This document shows positions 44,974 through 53,868 of a stretch of 64,000 nt of DNA, in pieces. Within the stretch, counting starts at the first letter, position 1. Each line of letters starts with the position of its first letter. Made by a program: the position numbers and the translations under genes. This stretch comes from Streptomyces luteogriseus (lineage in GTDB: Bacteria; Actinomycetota; Actinomycetes; Streptomycetales; Streptomycetaceae), in NCBI RefSeq assembly GCF_014205055.1, contig NZ_JACHMS010000001.1:4278001-4342000 (forward strand). Direction: 5' to 3'. The notes under the pieces are model-generated. The model searched no databases. It was not told the origin of the DNA and worked only from the letters and a program-made list of their open reading frames with translations.

Positions 44974-47064
44974 TCAGCCGTTCTTGATGCGGTTGGTCAG
45001 TTCCGTGACCTGGTTGTAGATGGAGCGGCGCTCGGCCATCAGATTGCGGATCTTGCGGTCCGCGTGCATGACCGTGGTGTGGTCGCGGCCGCCGAACAGC
45101 GCGCCGATCTTCGGCAGCGACAGGTCCGTCAGCTCACGGCACAGGTACATGGCGATCTGCCGGGCCGTGACGAGGGCGCGGCCGCGCGAGGTGCCGCACA
45201 GGTCCTCGACGGTCAGCCCGAAGTAGTCCGCCGTCGCGCCCATGATGGCCGTCGACGTGATCTCGGGCGCCGAGTCGTCGCCACCGGGGATGAGGTCCTT
45301 GAGGACGATCTCCGTCAGCCCCAGGTCCACCGGCTGCCGGTTGAGCGAGGCGAACGCCGTGACCCGGATCAGCGCGCCCTCCAGCTCACGAATGTTCCGT
45401 GAGATCCGGGACGCGATGAACTCCAGCACCTCGGGCGGAGCGTTGAGCTGCTCCTGCACCGCCTTCTTGCGGAGGATCGCGATCCGGGTCTCCAGCTCGG
45501 GCGGCTGGACGTCGGTGATCAGGCCCCACTCGAAACGGTTCCGCAGCCGGTCCTCCAGCGTCACCAGCTGCTTGGGCGGCCGGTCGGAGGACAGCACGAT
45601 CTGCTTGTTGGCGTTGTGGAGCGTGTTGAAGGTGTGGAAGAACTCCTCCTGCGTCGACTCCTTGTCCGCCAGGAACTGGATGTCGTCGACGAGCAGGATG
45701 TCCATCTCGCGGTACCGCTTGCGGAAGCTGTCGCCCTTGCCGTCGCGGATGGAGTTGATGAACTCGTTGGTGAACTCCTCCGAGCTCACGTACCGCACCC
45801 GCGTGCCCGGGTAGAGGCTGCGCGCGTAGTGCCCGATCGCGTGCAGCAGGTGCGTCTTGCCGAGCCCGGACTCCCCGTAGATGAACAAGGGGTTGTAGGC
45901 CTTCGCCGGTGCCTCGGCCACAGCGACCGCCGCCGCGTGCGCGAAGCGGTTGGAGGCACCGATGACGAACGTGTCGAAGAGGTACTTCGGGTTCAGACGC
46001 GCGGTGGGTTCGCCCGGGCCGGTCGCCGGCGCGGGCTGTGCGGCCAGCGGGCCGGGCGCACCGGTCGTCGGCAGGTTCGGGCCGACCGGGCCGCCTCGGT
46101 GGACGTGCCCCGAGCCGACCGGCGGCTCGGGCAGCTCCCGGCGCACCGGGTCGCGCTGGTCGTAGTCGCCGCGCGACGCGTCGTAGTCGGGGCGCTGCTG
46201 CTCGTAGGAGGGGCGCTCCATGGGCTGCGGACGGTAGTCCTGCGACGGGGAGCCGTAGGCGTCCTGGGAGGGCGGGCCGTAGGAGTCCTGCGAGCCGTAC
46301 GAGTCCTGCCCGGGTGACGCGTACGGGTCACGCTCGGGAAAGCCGAGGCGCTGCTGCTGCCAGCCGTACTCGTCCTGCTGCGCGGGACGCGGCCAGGCGC
46401 CGGGCTCGGGGCGCTGGTACTCGGACGGGTATGCGGGGCGGGCGGTGGGAAGCTGATCTGCGCGCGTAGGCGGAAGCTGGTCGCCGGCCGGCCCGGGCGG
46501 CTGGTCGGCGCGGTGGCGGCCGTATCCCTCGTACCCGTCTCGGCCCTGGCGGTCATAGGAGTCGCGGTCCGGACGGTCGTACTTGTCACGCTCAGGACGG
46601 TCGTATCCGTCGCGGTCCGGCCGGTCGTACCCGTCACGCTCGGGTCGTTCGTATCCGTCGCGGTCCTGGCGTCCGTCGCGGTCCGGCCGGTCGTATCCCT
46701 CGCGGTCCTGGCGCGATGCGGGGAGCTCGGGCTCCTCGTAGCGCGGTTGGGGGCGGGCCGGGGGCGCCGGCGCGGCTGGGGGCTCGCCCGCGGAGTCGTC
46801 GACCGTGATCGCGATCCGGATCGGGCGGCCGCACTCGCGGCTCAGCGTCTCGCTGACGACCGGCGCCAGCCGGCCCTCGAGTACGCCCTTCGCGAATTCG
46901 TTCGGTACGGCGAGCAGCGCGGTGTCCGCGACCAGCGCGAGTGGTTGGCAGCGCCGGATCCAGTGCTCGTCCTTCCCTTCGACCCCTTGGCCGCGGCCCT
47001 CCCCGAGGAGCTGCTCCAATACGCGTGGCCACACTGCGGCAAGATCGGCAGGTACGTCAGCCAC
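44974..47064 (-). CDS. dnaA: chromosomal replication initiator DnaA
   Basis: A 696-residue initiator. Domain I (about 1-90) binds helicase partners. Domain II (about 90-354) is hugely expanded and disordered, with (D/E)RDGYDRP-type octapeptide repeats at 119-182 and Tyr/Gln/Ser-rich runs after. Domain III is the AAA+ ATPase (Walker A GESGLGKTH at 397-405, Walker B ILLVDDIQFLAD). Domain IV ends with the DnaA-box-binding GGRDHTTVMHADRKI. Streptomyces DnaA is known for a long domain II (S. coelicolor about 656 residues); this one is longer. GTG at 47064. Confidence 0.97.
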   Translation of the reverse strand: MADVPADLAAVWPRVLEQLLGEGRGQGVEGKDEHWIRRCQPLALVADTALLAVPNEFAKGVLEGRLAPVVSETLSRECGRPIRIAITVDDSAGEPPAAPAPPARPQPRYEEPELPASRQDREGYDRPDRDGRQDRDGYERPERDGYDRPDRDGYDRPERDKYDRPDRDSYDRQGRDGYEGYGRHRADQPPGPAGDQLPPTRADQLPTARPAYPSEYQRPEPGAWPRPAQQDEYGWQQQRLGFPERDPYASPGQDSYGSQDSYGPPSQDAYGSPSQDYRPQPMERPSYEQQRPDYDASRGDYDQRDPVRRELPEPPVGSGHVHRGGPVGPNLPTTGAPGPLAAQPAPATGPGEPTARLNPKYLFDTFVIGASNRFAHAAAVAVAEAPAKAYNPLFIYGESGLGKTHLLHAIGHYARSLYPGTRVRYVSSEEFTNEFINSIRDGKGDSFRKRYREMDILLVDDIQFLADKESTQEEFFHTFNTLHNANKQIVLSSDRPPKQLVTLEDRLRNRFEWGLITDVQPPELETRIAILRKKAVQEQLNAPPEVLEFIASRISRNIRELEGALIRVTAFASLNRQPVDLGLTEIVLKDLIPGGDDSAPEITSTAIMGATADYFGLTVEDLCGTSRGRALVTARQIAMYLCRELTDLSLPKIGALFGGRDHTTVMHADRKIRNLMAERRSIYNQVTELTNRIKNG

Positions 47065-47438
47065 AGGGCACGCTCTCTCACAGGTCCCACGAACGTGTGG
47101 TTCTGGGACGGCTCGGGATGTAAATCGGGTGGGGCAGGGATAAGGGAACGAATCGGAGTTCCGTCACGGTAGTCAGGGCGGCCGGTACGGTTCAAGTTGT
47201 TGTCCCCAGCCTGTGGACAAGTGTCTCCCGGCGACTCCTGGTTTGACCGGATGGCGTAGCCGCGCGTACCGTAACCAGGTCGAGTTGTCGATGGCTGCTG
47301 CCGCCTGCCTCCGATGGGCACAGATCATTTGGGTGATCGGTCAGCGGTGCACTCGGGCGTAACTGCGAGCTACTCGTGGGCGCACGGTGACAGCCAGGAC
47401 GGCACCCCGCAACTACCGATTTCTTCTGGAGCCCCCGA
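47065..47438. promoter_or_regulatory. divergent dnaA/rpmH promoter region with DnaA boxes
   Basis: A 374-bp spacer. A perfect DnaA box TGTGGACAA (47212-47220) faces a near-box TTGTCCCCA (47200-47208) in opposite orientation, 148 bp before the dnaA start. This pair is the known basis of dnaA autorepression in Streptomyces. The right half should hold the rpmH operon promoter. Confidence 0.8.
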
Positions 47439-47576
47439 GTGAGCAAGCGCACCTTCCAGCCGAACAACCGTCGTCGCGCGAAGACCCACGGCTTCCGCCT
47501 GCGGATGCGTACCCGTGCCGGTCGCGCGATTCTCGCGAACCGTCGCAGCAAGGGTCGCGCCAGCCTGTCCGCCTGA
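47439..47576 (+). CDS. rpmH: 50S ribosomal protein L34
   Basis: A 45-residue basic protein, MSKRTFQPNNRRRAKTHGFR through RTRAGRAILANRRSKGRASLSA, the full L34 sequence. GTG at 47439 with GGAG upstream. First gene of rpmH-rnpA-yidD-yidC-jag, divergent from dnaA as in most bacteria. Confidence 0.98.
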   Translation: MSKRTFQPNNRRRAKTHGFRLRMRTRAGRAILANRRSKGRASLSA

Positions 47577-47597
47577 TCCTGATCAGGTCATGACGTC

Positions 47598-47969
47598 GTG
47601 CTGCCTACCGAGCATCGGCTGAGGCGGCGCGAGGACTTCGCGACCGCGGTACGACGAGGACGCCGGGCCGGACGCCCACTCCTCGTCGTCCACCTACGTA
47701 GCGGTTCCACGGACCCGCACGCGCCTGGGGAGAGCGCTCCCCCGACGCGTGCGGGTTTCGTCGTGAGCAAAGCAGTGGGTGGCGCGGTCGTGCGGAACAA
47801 AGTGAAGCGCAGGCTTCGCCACCTGATGCGCGAGCGAGTCGCCCAGCTGCCCCCCGGTAGCCTGGTAGTCGTACGAGCGCTGCCCGGAGCGGGCGACGCC
47901 GACCATGCACAGCTGGCCCGAGACCTGGATGCCGCTCTCCAGCGGTTGCTGGGAGGGGGCGCGCGATGA
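47598..47969 (+). CDS. rnpA: ribonuclease P protein component
   Basis: A 123-residue basic protein that assists the RNase P RNA in tRNA 5' maturation. Family landmarks: LRRREDFATAVRRGRR, RAGFVVSKAVGGAVVRNKVKRRLRHLMRE (the RNR motif region) and VVVRALPGA. GTG at 47598. Stop overlaps yidD by 4 bp. Confidence 0.97.
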   Translation: MLPTEHRLRRREDFATAVRRGRRAGRPLLVVHLRSGSTDPHAPGESAPPTRAGFVVSKAVGGAVVRNKVKRRLRHLMRERVAQLPPGSLVVVRALPGAGDADHAQLARDLDAALQRLLGGGAR

Positions 47970-48340
47970 AGTACCCGCTGCTGGCTCTGATCAAGCTCTA
48001 CCAGTGGACGATCAGTCCGCTGCTCGGGCCGGTCTGCAAGTACTACCCGTCGTGCTCCCACTACGGCTTCACGGCCATCGACCGGCATGGTGCCATCAAG
48101 GGAACGGCACTCACGGCCTGGCGCATCCTGCGATGCAATCCGTGGTCGCTGGGCGGTGTGGACCATGTCCCGCCGCGCAAGCGCCCGCGGTGGCACGAAA
48201 TGCTGCGTAACGCGTGGCGTGCACGCAAGGGCGGGCCCTCCGCCGCCGGACCGGTCACCGGGGGACAGACTTCTCCCACAAGTCCGTCCAGTCCTTCGGG
48301 CCCGGCCGCAGAGACACCGTCCCATGCCCAAGGAGCATGA
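47966..48340 (+). CDS. yidD: membrane protein insertion efficiency factor YidD
   Basis: A 124-residue protein with LIKLYQWTISPLLGPVCKYYPSCSHYGFTAIDRHGAIKG and RILRCNPWSLGGVDHVP, the Cys-containing YidD core with an amphipathic N-terminal helix. The C-terminal about 40 residues are a Ser/Pro-rich extension. It helps YidC-dependent insertion. ATG at 47966; ends 3 bp before yidC. Confidence 0.96.
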   Translation: MKYPLLALIKLYQWTISPLLGPVCKYYPSCSHYGFTAIDRHGAIKGTALTAWRILRCNPWSLGGVDHVPPRKRPRWHEMLRNAWRARKGGPSAAGPVTGGQTSPTSPSSPSGPAAETPSHAQGA

Positions 48341-48343
48341 TTA

Positions 48344-49624
48344 GTGGACACGATTGCCAGCCTCTTCAGCTTTATCACCACACCCGTCTCCTGGGTCATC
48401 GTCCAGTTCCACTCGGTGTACGGCGCCATCTTCGGCCCCGACACCGGCTGGGCCTGGGGCCTGTCGATCGTGTCCCTGGTGATCCTGATCCGTATCTGCC
48501 TCATTCCGCTCTTCGTGAAGCAGATCAAGTCGACTCGGGCCATGCAGACGCTGCAGCCCGAGATGAAGAAGATCCAAGAGCGCTACAAGAACGACAAGCA
48601 GCGTCAGTCCGAAGAGATGATGAAGCTGTACAAGGAGACGGGCACCAACCCGCTCTCCTCGTGCCTTCCCATCCTGGCGCAGTCCCCGTTCTTCTTCGCC
48701 CTCTACCACGTGCTCAACAGCATCGCGACGGGCGACACCATCGGTGTCATCAACCAGAGCCTGCTGCAGAGCGCGCAGAAGGCGCACATCGTCGGCGCTC
48801 CGCTGGCCGCAAAGTTCACCGACAGCGCGTCGAAGGTGGAAGCACTCGGTGCCTCCCTCACCGACGTCCGTGTGGTCACCGCCATCATGATCGTCCTGAT
48901 GTCGGCGTCGCAGTTCTTCACCCAGCGCCAGCTGATGACGAAGAACGTCGACACCACGGTGAAGACCCCGTTCATGCAGCAGCAGAAGATGCTGATGTAC
49001 GTCTTCCCGGTCATGTTCGCCGTCTTCGGCATCAACTTCCCGGTCGGTGTCCTCGTCTACTGGCTGACCACCAACGTGTGGACCATGGGCCAGCAGATGT
49101 ACGTGATCCACAACAACCCGACCCCGGGTTCCAAGGCCCAGGCCTCGTACCTCGACCGCCTGACCAAGCACGTTGCCCAGCACAACAAGGTCAGCAAGCG
49201 CCGCGACCGGGCCATCGTCAAGGCGATCGTCGCCAAGGGCCGCGACCGTAACGAGTTCGAGCGCAAGTTCATCAACGGCCTGAGCAAGGCCGGCCTCGCC
49301 GCCCAGGCCGACGGCACCGTGATCAAGAGCGACACGGCCACGGCCCAGGCCGAGGACGGTACGCCGACCACCACCGGCGGTACCCCGAAGCGTCAGCAGC
49401 CCAAGCGGCAGAGCAAGTCGCAGCGGCAGCACGGCGGCGCCAAGGCGGCCGGTGAGACCGACGAGCCGAAGACGTCGCTGACCAAGTCCGACGAGCCCGA
49501 GGACGCCAAGCCCTCCGCCGCTGCCAAGAAGAGCGGCGCGAAGCCCGCCGGCGGTACCCGCAGTAAGGCCCAGTCCGGACAGCGCAAGGGCCCGCAGCGG
49601 CCCAAGTCCCCGTCCAAGAAGTAA
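48344..49624 (+). CDS. yidC: membrane protein insertase YidC/Oxa1
   Basis: A 426-residue insertase of the Gram-positive type, lacking the large periplasmic domain. Spans begin around TTPVSWVIVQFHSVYG. The hydrophilic-groove Arg region LVILIRICLIPLFVKQIKSTRAM is present, then a cytoplasmic coiled hairpin (LQPEMKKIQERYKNDKQRQSEEMMKLYKETG). The C-terminus is long, basic and Lys/Ala/Gly-rich, likely contacting the ribosome. GTG at 48344. Confidence 0.96.
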   Translation: MDTIASLFSFITTPVSWVIVQFHSVYGAIFGPDTGWAWGLSIVSLVILIRICLIPLFVKQIKSTRAMQTLQPEMKKIQERYKNDKQRQSEEMMKLYKETGTNPLSSCLPILAQSPFFFALYHVLNSIATGDTIGVINQSLLQSAQKAHIVGAPLAAKFTDSASKVEALGASLTDVRVVTAIMIVLMSASQFFTQRQLMTKNVDTTVKTPFMQQQKMLMYVFPVMFAVFGINFPVGVLVYWLTTNVWTMGQQMYVIHNNPTPGSKAQASYLDRLTKHVAQHNKVSKRRDRAIVKAIVAKGRDRNEFERKFINGLSKAGLAAQADGTVIKSDTATAQAEDGTPTTTGGTPKRQQPKRQSKSQRQHGGAKAAGETDEPKTSLTKSDEPEDAKPSAAAKKSGAKPAGGTRSKAQSGQRKGPQRPKSPSKK

Positions 49625-49639
49625 GAAGGAGTCCATCCC

Positions 49640-50152
49640 GTGACGGAAGGCACCACCTCTGCCGCTGCCGAGGGTGCAGACACCCTGACTCGCCTGGAGC
49701 AGGAAGGCGAGATCGCGGCGGACTACCTGGAGGGTCTGCTCGACATCGCCGACCTCGACGGCGATATCGACATGGACGTCGAGGCCGACCGCGCCTCCGT
49801 CTCGATCATCAGCGACTCGGGTGGCCGTGATCTGCAGAAGCTGGTCGGCCGGGACGGCGAGGTACTGGAGGCGCTCCAGGAGCTCACCCGTCTGGCCGTG
49901 CATCGGGAGACCGGCGATCGCAGCCGGCTGATGCTCGACATCGCGGGGTACCGGGCACAGAAGCGCACCGAGCTGTCCGAGCTGGGCGCCAAGGCCGCCG
50001 CGGAGGCCAAGAGCAGCGGTGAGGCCGTGAAGCTGAAGCCGATGTCGCCCTTCGAGCGCAAGGTCGTGCACGACGCGGTCAAGGCCGCGGGTCTGCGCAG
50101 CGAGTCCGAGGGCGAGGAGCCGCAGCGCTTCGTCGTCGTGCTGCCTGCCTGA
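49640..50152 (+). CDS. jag: Jag (KhpB-like) KH/R3H RNA-binding protein
   Basis: A 170-residue cytoplasmic protein. An acidic N-terminus is followed by a KH-like domain (about 50-95, with GGRDLQKLVGRDGEVLEALQELTRLA) and a C-terminal R3H domain (about 95-168, with RSRLMLDIAGYRAQKR and MSPFERKVVHDAV). Follows yidC by 15 bp, the usual partner order. Binds RNA; linked in other bacteria to cell-wall synthesis control. Confidence 0.94.
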   Translation: MTEGTTSAAAEGADTLTRLEQEGEIAADYLEGLLDIADLDGDIDMDVEADRASVSIISDSGGRDLQKLVGRDGEVLEALQELTRLAVHRETGDRSRLMLDIAGYRAQKRTELSELGAKAAAEAKSSGEAVKLKPMSPFERKVVHDAVKAAGLRSESEGEEPQRFVVVLPA

Positions 50153-50168
50153 TCGGCCCTAGGTTCCC

Positions 50169-50197
50169 CGGCCCCGTCTGTTGCGCAGGCGGGGCCG
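50169..50197 (+). terminator. terminator after jag
   Basis: CGGCCCCGTCTG pairs with CAGGCGGGGCCG (one G-U pair) around TTGCG, 17 bp after the jag stop. Confidence 0.8.
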
Positions 50198-50276
50198 AAC
50201 TTTGTCAGCCTGATAGTTCTGGTGGTTCTGGTGTCGGCGCCGAGTGCGCTGACGCGGTACGGAAGGACGGTCCCCC

Positions 50277-50993
50277 GTGACGGAGGCAGCGGAGCTTCCC
50301 CCCGCGCCCGAGCAGGCGCGCGAGGTGTTCGGTGATCGCTTCGCGGATGCGGTGCGGTACGCCGAGCTGCTCGCTGAGGCCGGTGTGCAGCGCGGCCTCA
50401 TCGGCCCGCGTGAGGTGCCGCGCCTGTGGGAGCGGCACCTGCTGAACTGTGCGGTGCTCTCGGAGGTCGTGCCCGAGGGTGTGACGGTGTGCGATGTCGG
50501 CTCGGGCGCCGGTCTCCCGGGTATTCCCCTGGCGCTGGTCCGCACCGACCTGAAGATCACGCTCCTGGAGCCGCTGCTGCGGCGCACCAACTTCCTCACC
50601 GAGGTCGTGGAGCTGCTCGGCCTCGACCATGTGACCGTGGTACGCGGCCGGGCCGAGGAGGTCATGGGGAAGATCCAGCCCGTCCACGTGGTGACGGCCC
50701 GCGCTGTCGCCCCGCTCGACCGGCTCGCCACCTGGGGCATTCCGCTGCTGCGGCCGTACGGGGAGATGCTCGCGCTCAAAGGCGACACCGCCGAGGAGGA
50801 GCTGAAGAGCGCGTCGGTGGCGCTGAGCAAGCTGGGTGCGGCGGAGACGTCCATCCTGCATGTGGGTGAGGGCGTGGTGGACCCGTTGTCCACCGTCGTG
50901 CGGGTGGAGGTCGGGGAGAGCCCTGGCGGTGTGCGCTTCGCTGCGAAGCGTGCCAAGGCGGCTCGCACGGGTCGGACGCGTCGTCGGCGCTGA
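50277..50993 (+). CDS. rsmG: 16S rRNA (guanine-N7) methyltransferase RsmG
   Basis: A 238-residue SAM-dependent methyltransferase modifying a guanine in the 530 loop of 16S rRNA (G527 in E. coli numbering). SAM motif VCDVGSGAGLPGIPLALV; TLLEPLLRRTNFL; VTARAVAPLDRLATW. A basic tail ends the protein. Loss of RsmG gives low-level streptomycin resistance and raised antibiotic output in Streptomyces. GTG at 50277. Confidence 0.96.
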   Translation: MTEAAELPPAPEQAREVFGDRFADAVRYAELLAEAGVQRGLIGPREVPRLWERHLLNCAVLSEVVPEGVTVCDVGSGAGLPGIPLALVRTDLKITLLEPLLRRTNFLTEVVELLGLDHVTVVRGRAEEVMGKIQPVHVVTARAVAPLDRLATWGIPLLRPYGEMLALKGDTAEEELKSASVALSKLGAAETSILHVGEGVVDPLSTVVRVEVGESPGGVRFAAKRAKAARTGRTRRRR

Positions 50994-51086
50994 TCCGTCC
51001 TGAGGACGAGACGTACTCCACACAAGCTGCCAAACCGATGCATGCCGGAGTGTCGCGACAGTCCGGCCACGGCTGCTGTGCATCGT

Positions 51087-51100
51087 GTTTCACGTGAAAC
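51087..51100. promoter_or_regulatory. parS site 2
   Basis: Perfect GTTTCACGTGAAAC in the rsmG-parA spacer, 159 bp before the chosen parA start. ParB bound here could also regulate parAB. Confidence 0.95.
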
Positions 51101-51258
51101 GTCGCTCACTGCTGCACGGCATCATCAGTCGTGGCCGCGCCGCGGCCGAACCCCGCGACCGAAAGCCTCTTGGTTCACTCGATGAGGGACCTGAGGTATC
51201 CACAGAGGTGGATTTCTCCACAGAACGCCAGGCCTCACTGGTTCACGACCCCGAAGAC

Positions 51259-52335
51259 ATGGGAGGCTCTGTTCATTGCGAGCCTGAAGTCGAGGAGAGT
51301 GAATCCTTGCGGTCCGACGCCAACATCGCGGGACCGATGACCGATCCGGTCCCCGGTCCCCGTACCGAGTCGATGGGGGCGGATGTTTCACGTGAAACAC
51401 CGCCTCCGATGGACGACACTCCCATCGGTCGTGCTGCCCAACTGGCGGTGGAGGCTCTGGGCCGTGCCGGCGAGGGCTTGCCACGGCCCGAGCAGACCCG
51501 AATTATCGTGGTCGCCAACCAGAAGGGTGGTGTGGGCAAGACGACGACGACCGTCAACCTTGCCGCATCACTGGCGCTGCACGGTAGCCGGGTCCTGGTG
51601 GTCGACCTCGACCCACAGGGCAACGCGTCCACCGCACTGGGCATCGACCACCACGCCGAAGTACCTTCCATCTACGACGTGTTGGTCGAGAGCAGGCCTC
51701 TCTCCGAGGTCGTCCAGCCGGTTCCCGATGTCGAGGGCCTCTTCTGCGCTCCTGCCACGATCGATCTCGCCGGTGCGGAGATCGAGCTGGTGTCACTCGT
51801 GGCGCGGGAGAGCAGGCTGCAGCGCGCGATTCAGGCGTACGAGCAGCCGCTGGACTACATCCTCATCGACTGCCCGCCCTCACTCGGTCTCCTGACGGTC
51901 AATGCGCTCGTGGCGGGCCAGGAAGTCCTGATCCCCATCCAGTGCGAGTATTACGCGCTGGAAGGCCTCGGACAGCTGCTGCGCAACGTCGACCTGGTGC
52001 GGGGGCACCTCAACCCCGCCCTGCATGTGTCGACCATCCTGCTCACCATGTACGACGGCCGAACGCGCCTCGCGTCCCAGGTCGCCGAAGAGGTGCGCAC
52101 CCACTTCGGCGACGAGGTGCTGCGAACGAGCATCCCCCGCTCCGTCCGTATCTCGGAGGCCCCGAGCTATGGGCAGACGGTTTTGACCTACGATCCAGGA
52201 TCGAGTGGTGCCCTCTCCTACCTTGAGGCGGCACGCGAGATCGCGCTGAAGGGCGTCGGCATCAGCTATGACGCCACGCACGCCCATATCGGCGCACAGC
52301 AGAACGACCCGAGCATGGTGGAGGGTATCCAGTGA
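51259..52335 (+). CDS. parA: chromosome-partitioning ATPase ParA
   Basis: A 358-residue ParA/Soj ATPase. A disordered, acidic N-terminus (about 1-85) is followed by the deviant Walker A ANQKGGVGKTTTTVNLAASL, then VVDLDPQGNAS, the switch DYILIDCPPSLGLLT and PRSVRISEAPSYGQTV. The ATG at 51259 gives a length like S. coelicolor ParA (about 357). The frame is open 58 codons further upstream to a GTG overlapping parS site 2, so a longer form cannot be excluded. It polymerises along sporogenic hyphae and organises ParB-parS complexes. Overlaps parB by 4 bp. Confidence 0.95.
   Translation: MGGSVHCEPEVEESESLRSDANIAGPMTDPVPGPRTESMGADVSRETPPPMDDTPIGRAAQLAVEALGRAGEGLPRPEQTRIIVVANQKGGVGKTTTTVNLAASLALHGSRVLVVDLDPQGNASTALGIDHHAEVPSIYDVLVESRPLSEVVQPVPDVEGLFCAPATIDLAGAEIELVSLVARESRLQRAIQAYEQPLDYILIDCPPSLGLLTVNALVAGQEVLIPIQCEYYALEGLGQLLRNVDLVRGHLNPALHVSTILLTMYDGRTRLASQVAEEVRTHFGDEVLRTSIPRSVRISEAPSYGQTVLTYDPGSSGALSYLEAAREIALKGVGISYDATHAHIGAQQNDPSMVEGIQ
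51385..51398. promoter_or_regulatory. parS site 3 (inside parA)
   Basis: Perfect GTTTCACGTGAAAC within the parA coding region, read in frame as V-S-R-E-T in the disordered N-terminal segment. Confidence 0.95.
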
Positions 52336-53432
52336 GCGAGCGACGGAGGGGGCTGGGCCGTGGTCTCGGCGCACTGATCCCTGCCGCACCGACGGAGAAG
52401 TCGGTGGCGCAGGCTGCGGCGGGGAACGCCGCGTCCACGTCCCCGGCGGCAGTGCCTCTGCTGCCGAACGATCGTGGGGTGGCCGCAGCGAAGGTAGCGA
52501 CGCTGCCGACTGTTTCACGTGAAACAGAAGAGCCGACGCAGCCGAGTGCTCCTGCCCTGCCTGCGGCTCCCATCGGCGCGCACTTCGCCGAGATCCCGCT
52601 CGACTCCATCACACCGAACCCACGTCAGCCGCGTGAGGTCTTCGATGAAGACGCGCTGTCCGAGCTCATCACCTCCATCAAGGAAGTAGGGCTCCTCCAG
52701 CCGGTCGTCGTACGGCAGGTGGGTGTCGACCGCTACGAGCTCATCATGGGTGAGCGCCGCTGGCGAGCCTGCCGCGAGGCCGGGCTGGAGGCGATCCCGG
52801 CGATCGTGCGGGCCACCGAGGACGAGAAGCTCCTCCTGGACGCACTGCTGGAGAACCTGCACCGCGCCCAGCTGAACCCGCTGGAAGAGGCTGCCGCCTA
52901 CGACCAGCTGCTGAGGGACTTCAACTGCACGCACGACCAGCTGGCGGACCGCATCGGCCGATCCCGCCCGCAGGTTTCCAACACGCTGCGACTTCTGAAG
53001 CTCTCGCCGGCTGTGCAGCGCCGGGTGGCCGCCGGGGTGCTCTCGGCCGGTCACGCGCGGGCACTGCTCTCCGTCGAGGACTCGGAGGAGCAGGACCGGC
53101 TGGCTCACCGCATCGTGGCCGAGGGGCTCTCGGTGCGAGCCGTCGAGGAGATCGTGACCCTGATGGGGTCGCGGCCTCAGAAGGCTCAGAAGCCCAAGGG
53201 TCCGCGGGCCGGCGCCCGGGTCTCTCCGGCACTGTCCGACCTCGCCACACGGCTCTCGGACCGTTTCGAAACTCGGGTGAAGGTCGACCTGGGGCAGAAG
53301 AAGGGCAAGATCACCGTCGAGTTCGCCTCGATGGAGGATCTTGAGCGGATCCTCGGATCACTCGCTCCTGGCGAGGGACCGGTCCTGCAGAAGAGTCTCT
53401 CGGAGGGTGACTCCGAGGAGAGCGACTCCTGA
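52332..53432 (+). CDS. parB: chromosome-partitioning protein ParB
   Basis: A 366-residue parS-binding CTPase. A disordered N-terminus is followed by the nucleotide-binding domain with NPRQPREVFDEDAL and the GERRWRACREAGL box. The central helix-turn-helix is CTHDQLADRIGRSRPQVSNTLRLLKL. The C-terminal dimer domain has ATRLSDRFETRVKVDLGQKKGKITVEFASMEDLERIL. GTG at 52332 overlaps the parA stop. Confidence 0.97.
   Translation: MSERRRGLGRGLGALIPAAPTEKSVAQAAAGNAASTSPAAVPLLPNDRGVAAAKVATLPTVSRETEEPTQPSAPALPAAPIGAHFAEIPLDSITPNPRQPREVFDEDALSELITSIKEVGLLQPVVVRQVGVDRYELIMGERRWRACREAGLEAIPAIVRATEDEKLLLDALLENLHRAQLNPLEEAAAYDQLLRDFNCTHDQLADRIGRSRPQVSNTLRLLKLSPAVQRRVAAGVLSAGHARALLSVEDSEEQDRLAHRIVAEGLSVRAVEEIVTLMGSRPQKAQKPKGPRAGARVSPALSDLATRLSDRFETRVKVDLGQKKGKITVEFASMEDLERILGSLAPGEGPVLQKSLSEGDSEESDS
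52512..52525. promoter_or_regulatory. parS site 4 (inside parB)
   Basis: Perfect GTTTCACGTGAAAC within parB, translated V-S-R-E-T in the N-terminal linker. Confidence 0.95.
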
Positions 53433-53607
53433 GTCTCCAGCAGGGAGCCTCTGCTGTGCAGGGAGACAGAGCGGGCCGTGTCCGGTGTGTGCCGGAACGT
53501 GGCTCGCTCTTTCCTTTCTGGCGGTATCGATGGAATCGCATCGTGGATACGATGCGTCAGGTATGGCGCGACCACTCGGCAGCACCTCTGAGAGGGAGGC
53601 AGGGGCC

Positions 53608-53868
53608 ATGCGAACCATGAGCCGCACCGGACTGGTGAGCGCCGGTTTGGGACTGGGAGCGGTCGGTGGATTCATCGGCAGTCTCCTCAGGGAACGGAGC
53701 GCTCTGACAGCCGCCCGCGACGCGGTGGCGGGCGAAGGAAGCGAGGAACAGCCTTCATGGGCCGCCGGCTCGTACCGCTCACGCTGGACAACCTCCAGGA
53801 CCTTCCCAAGCGTTGTCGCTCGTGTGTCTTCTGGGAGCTCGACCCAGTCAGCGGTGAGGCCGCGGTAA
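53608..53868 (+). CDS. possible small membrane protein overlapping the GNAT gene
   Basis: An 86-residue frame, MRTMSRTGLVSAGLGLGAVGGFIGSLLRERSALTAARDAVAGE, with one Gly-rich hydrophobic helix. The ATG follows GGAGGCAGGGGCC. The last 112 bp overlap the GNAT gene in another frame and translate to low-quality Ser/Arg sequence, so the true product may be shorter, frameshifted, or absent. No family recognised. Confidence 0.35.
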   Translation: MRTMSRTGLVSAGLGLGAVGGFIGSLLRERSALTAARDAVAGEGSEEQPSWAAGSYRSRWTTSRTFPSVVARVSSGSSTQSAVRPR

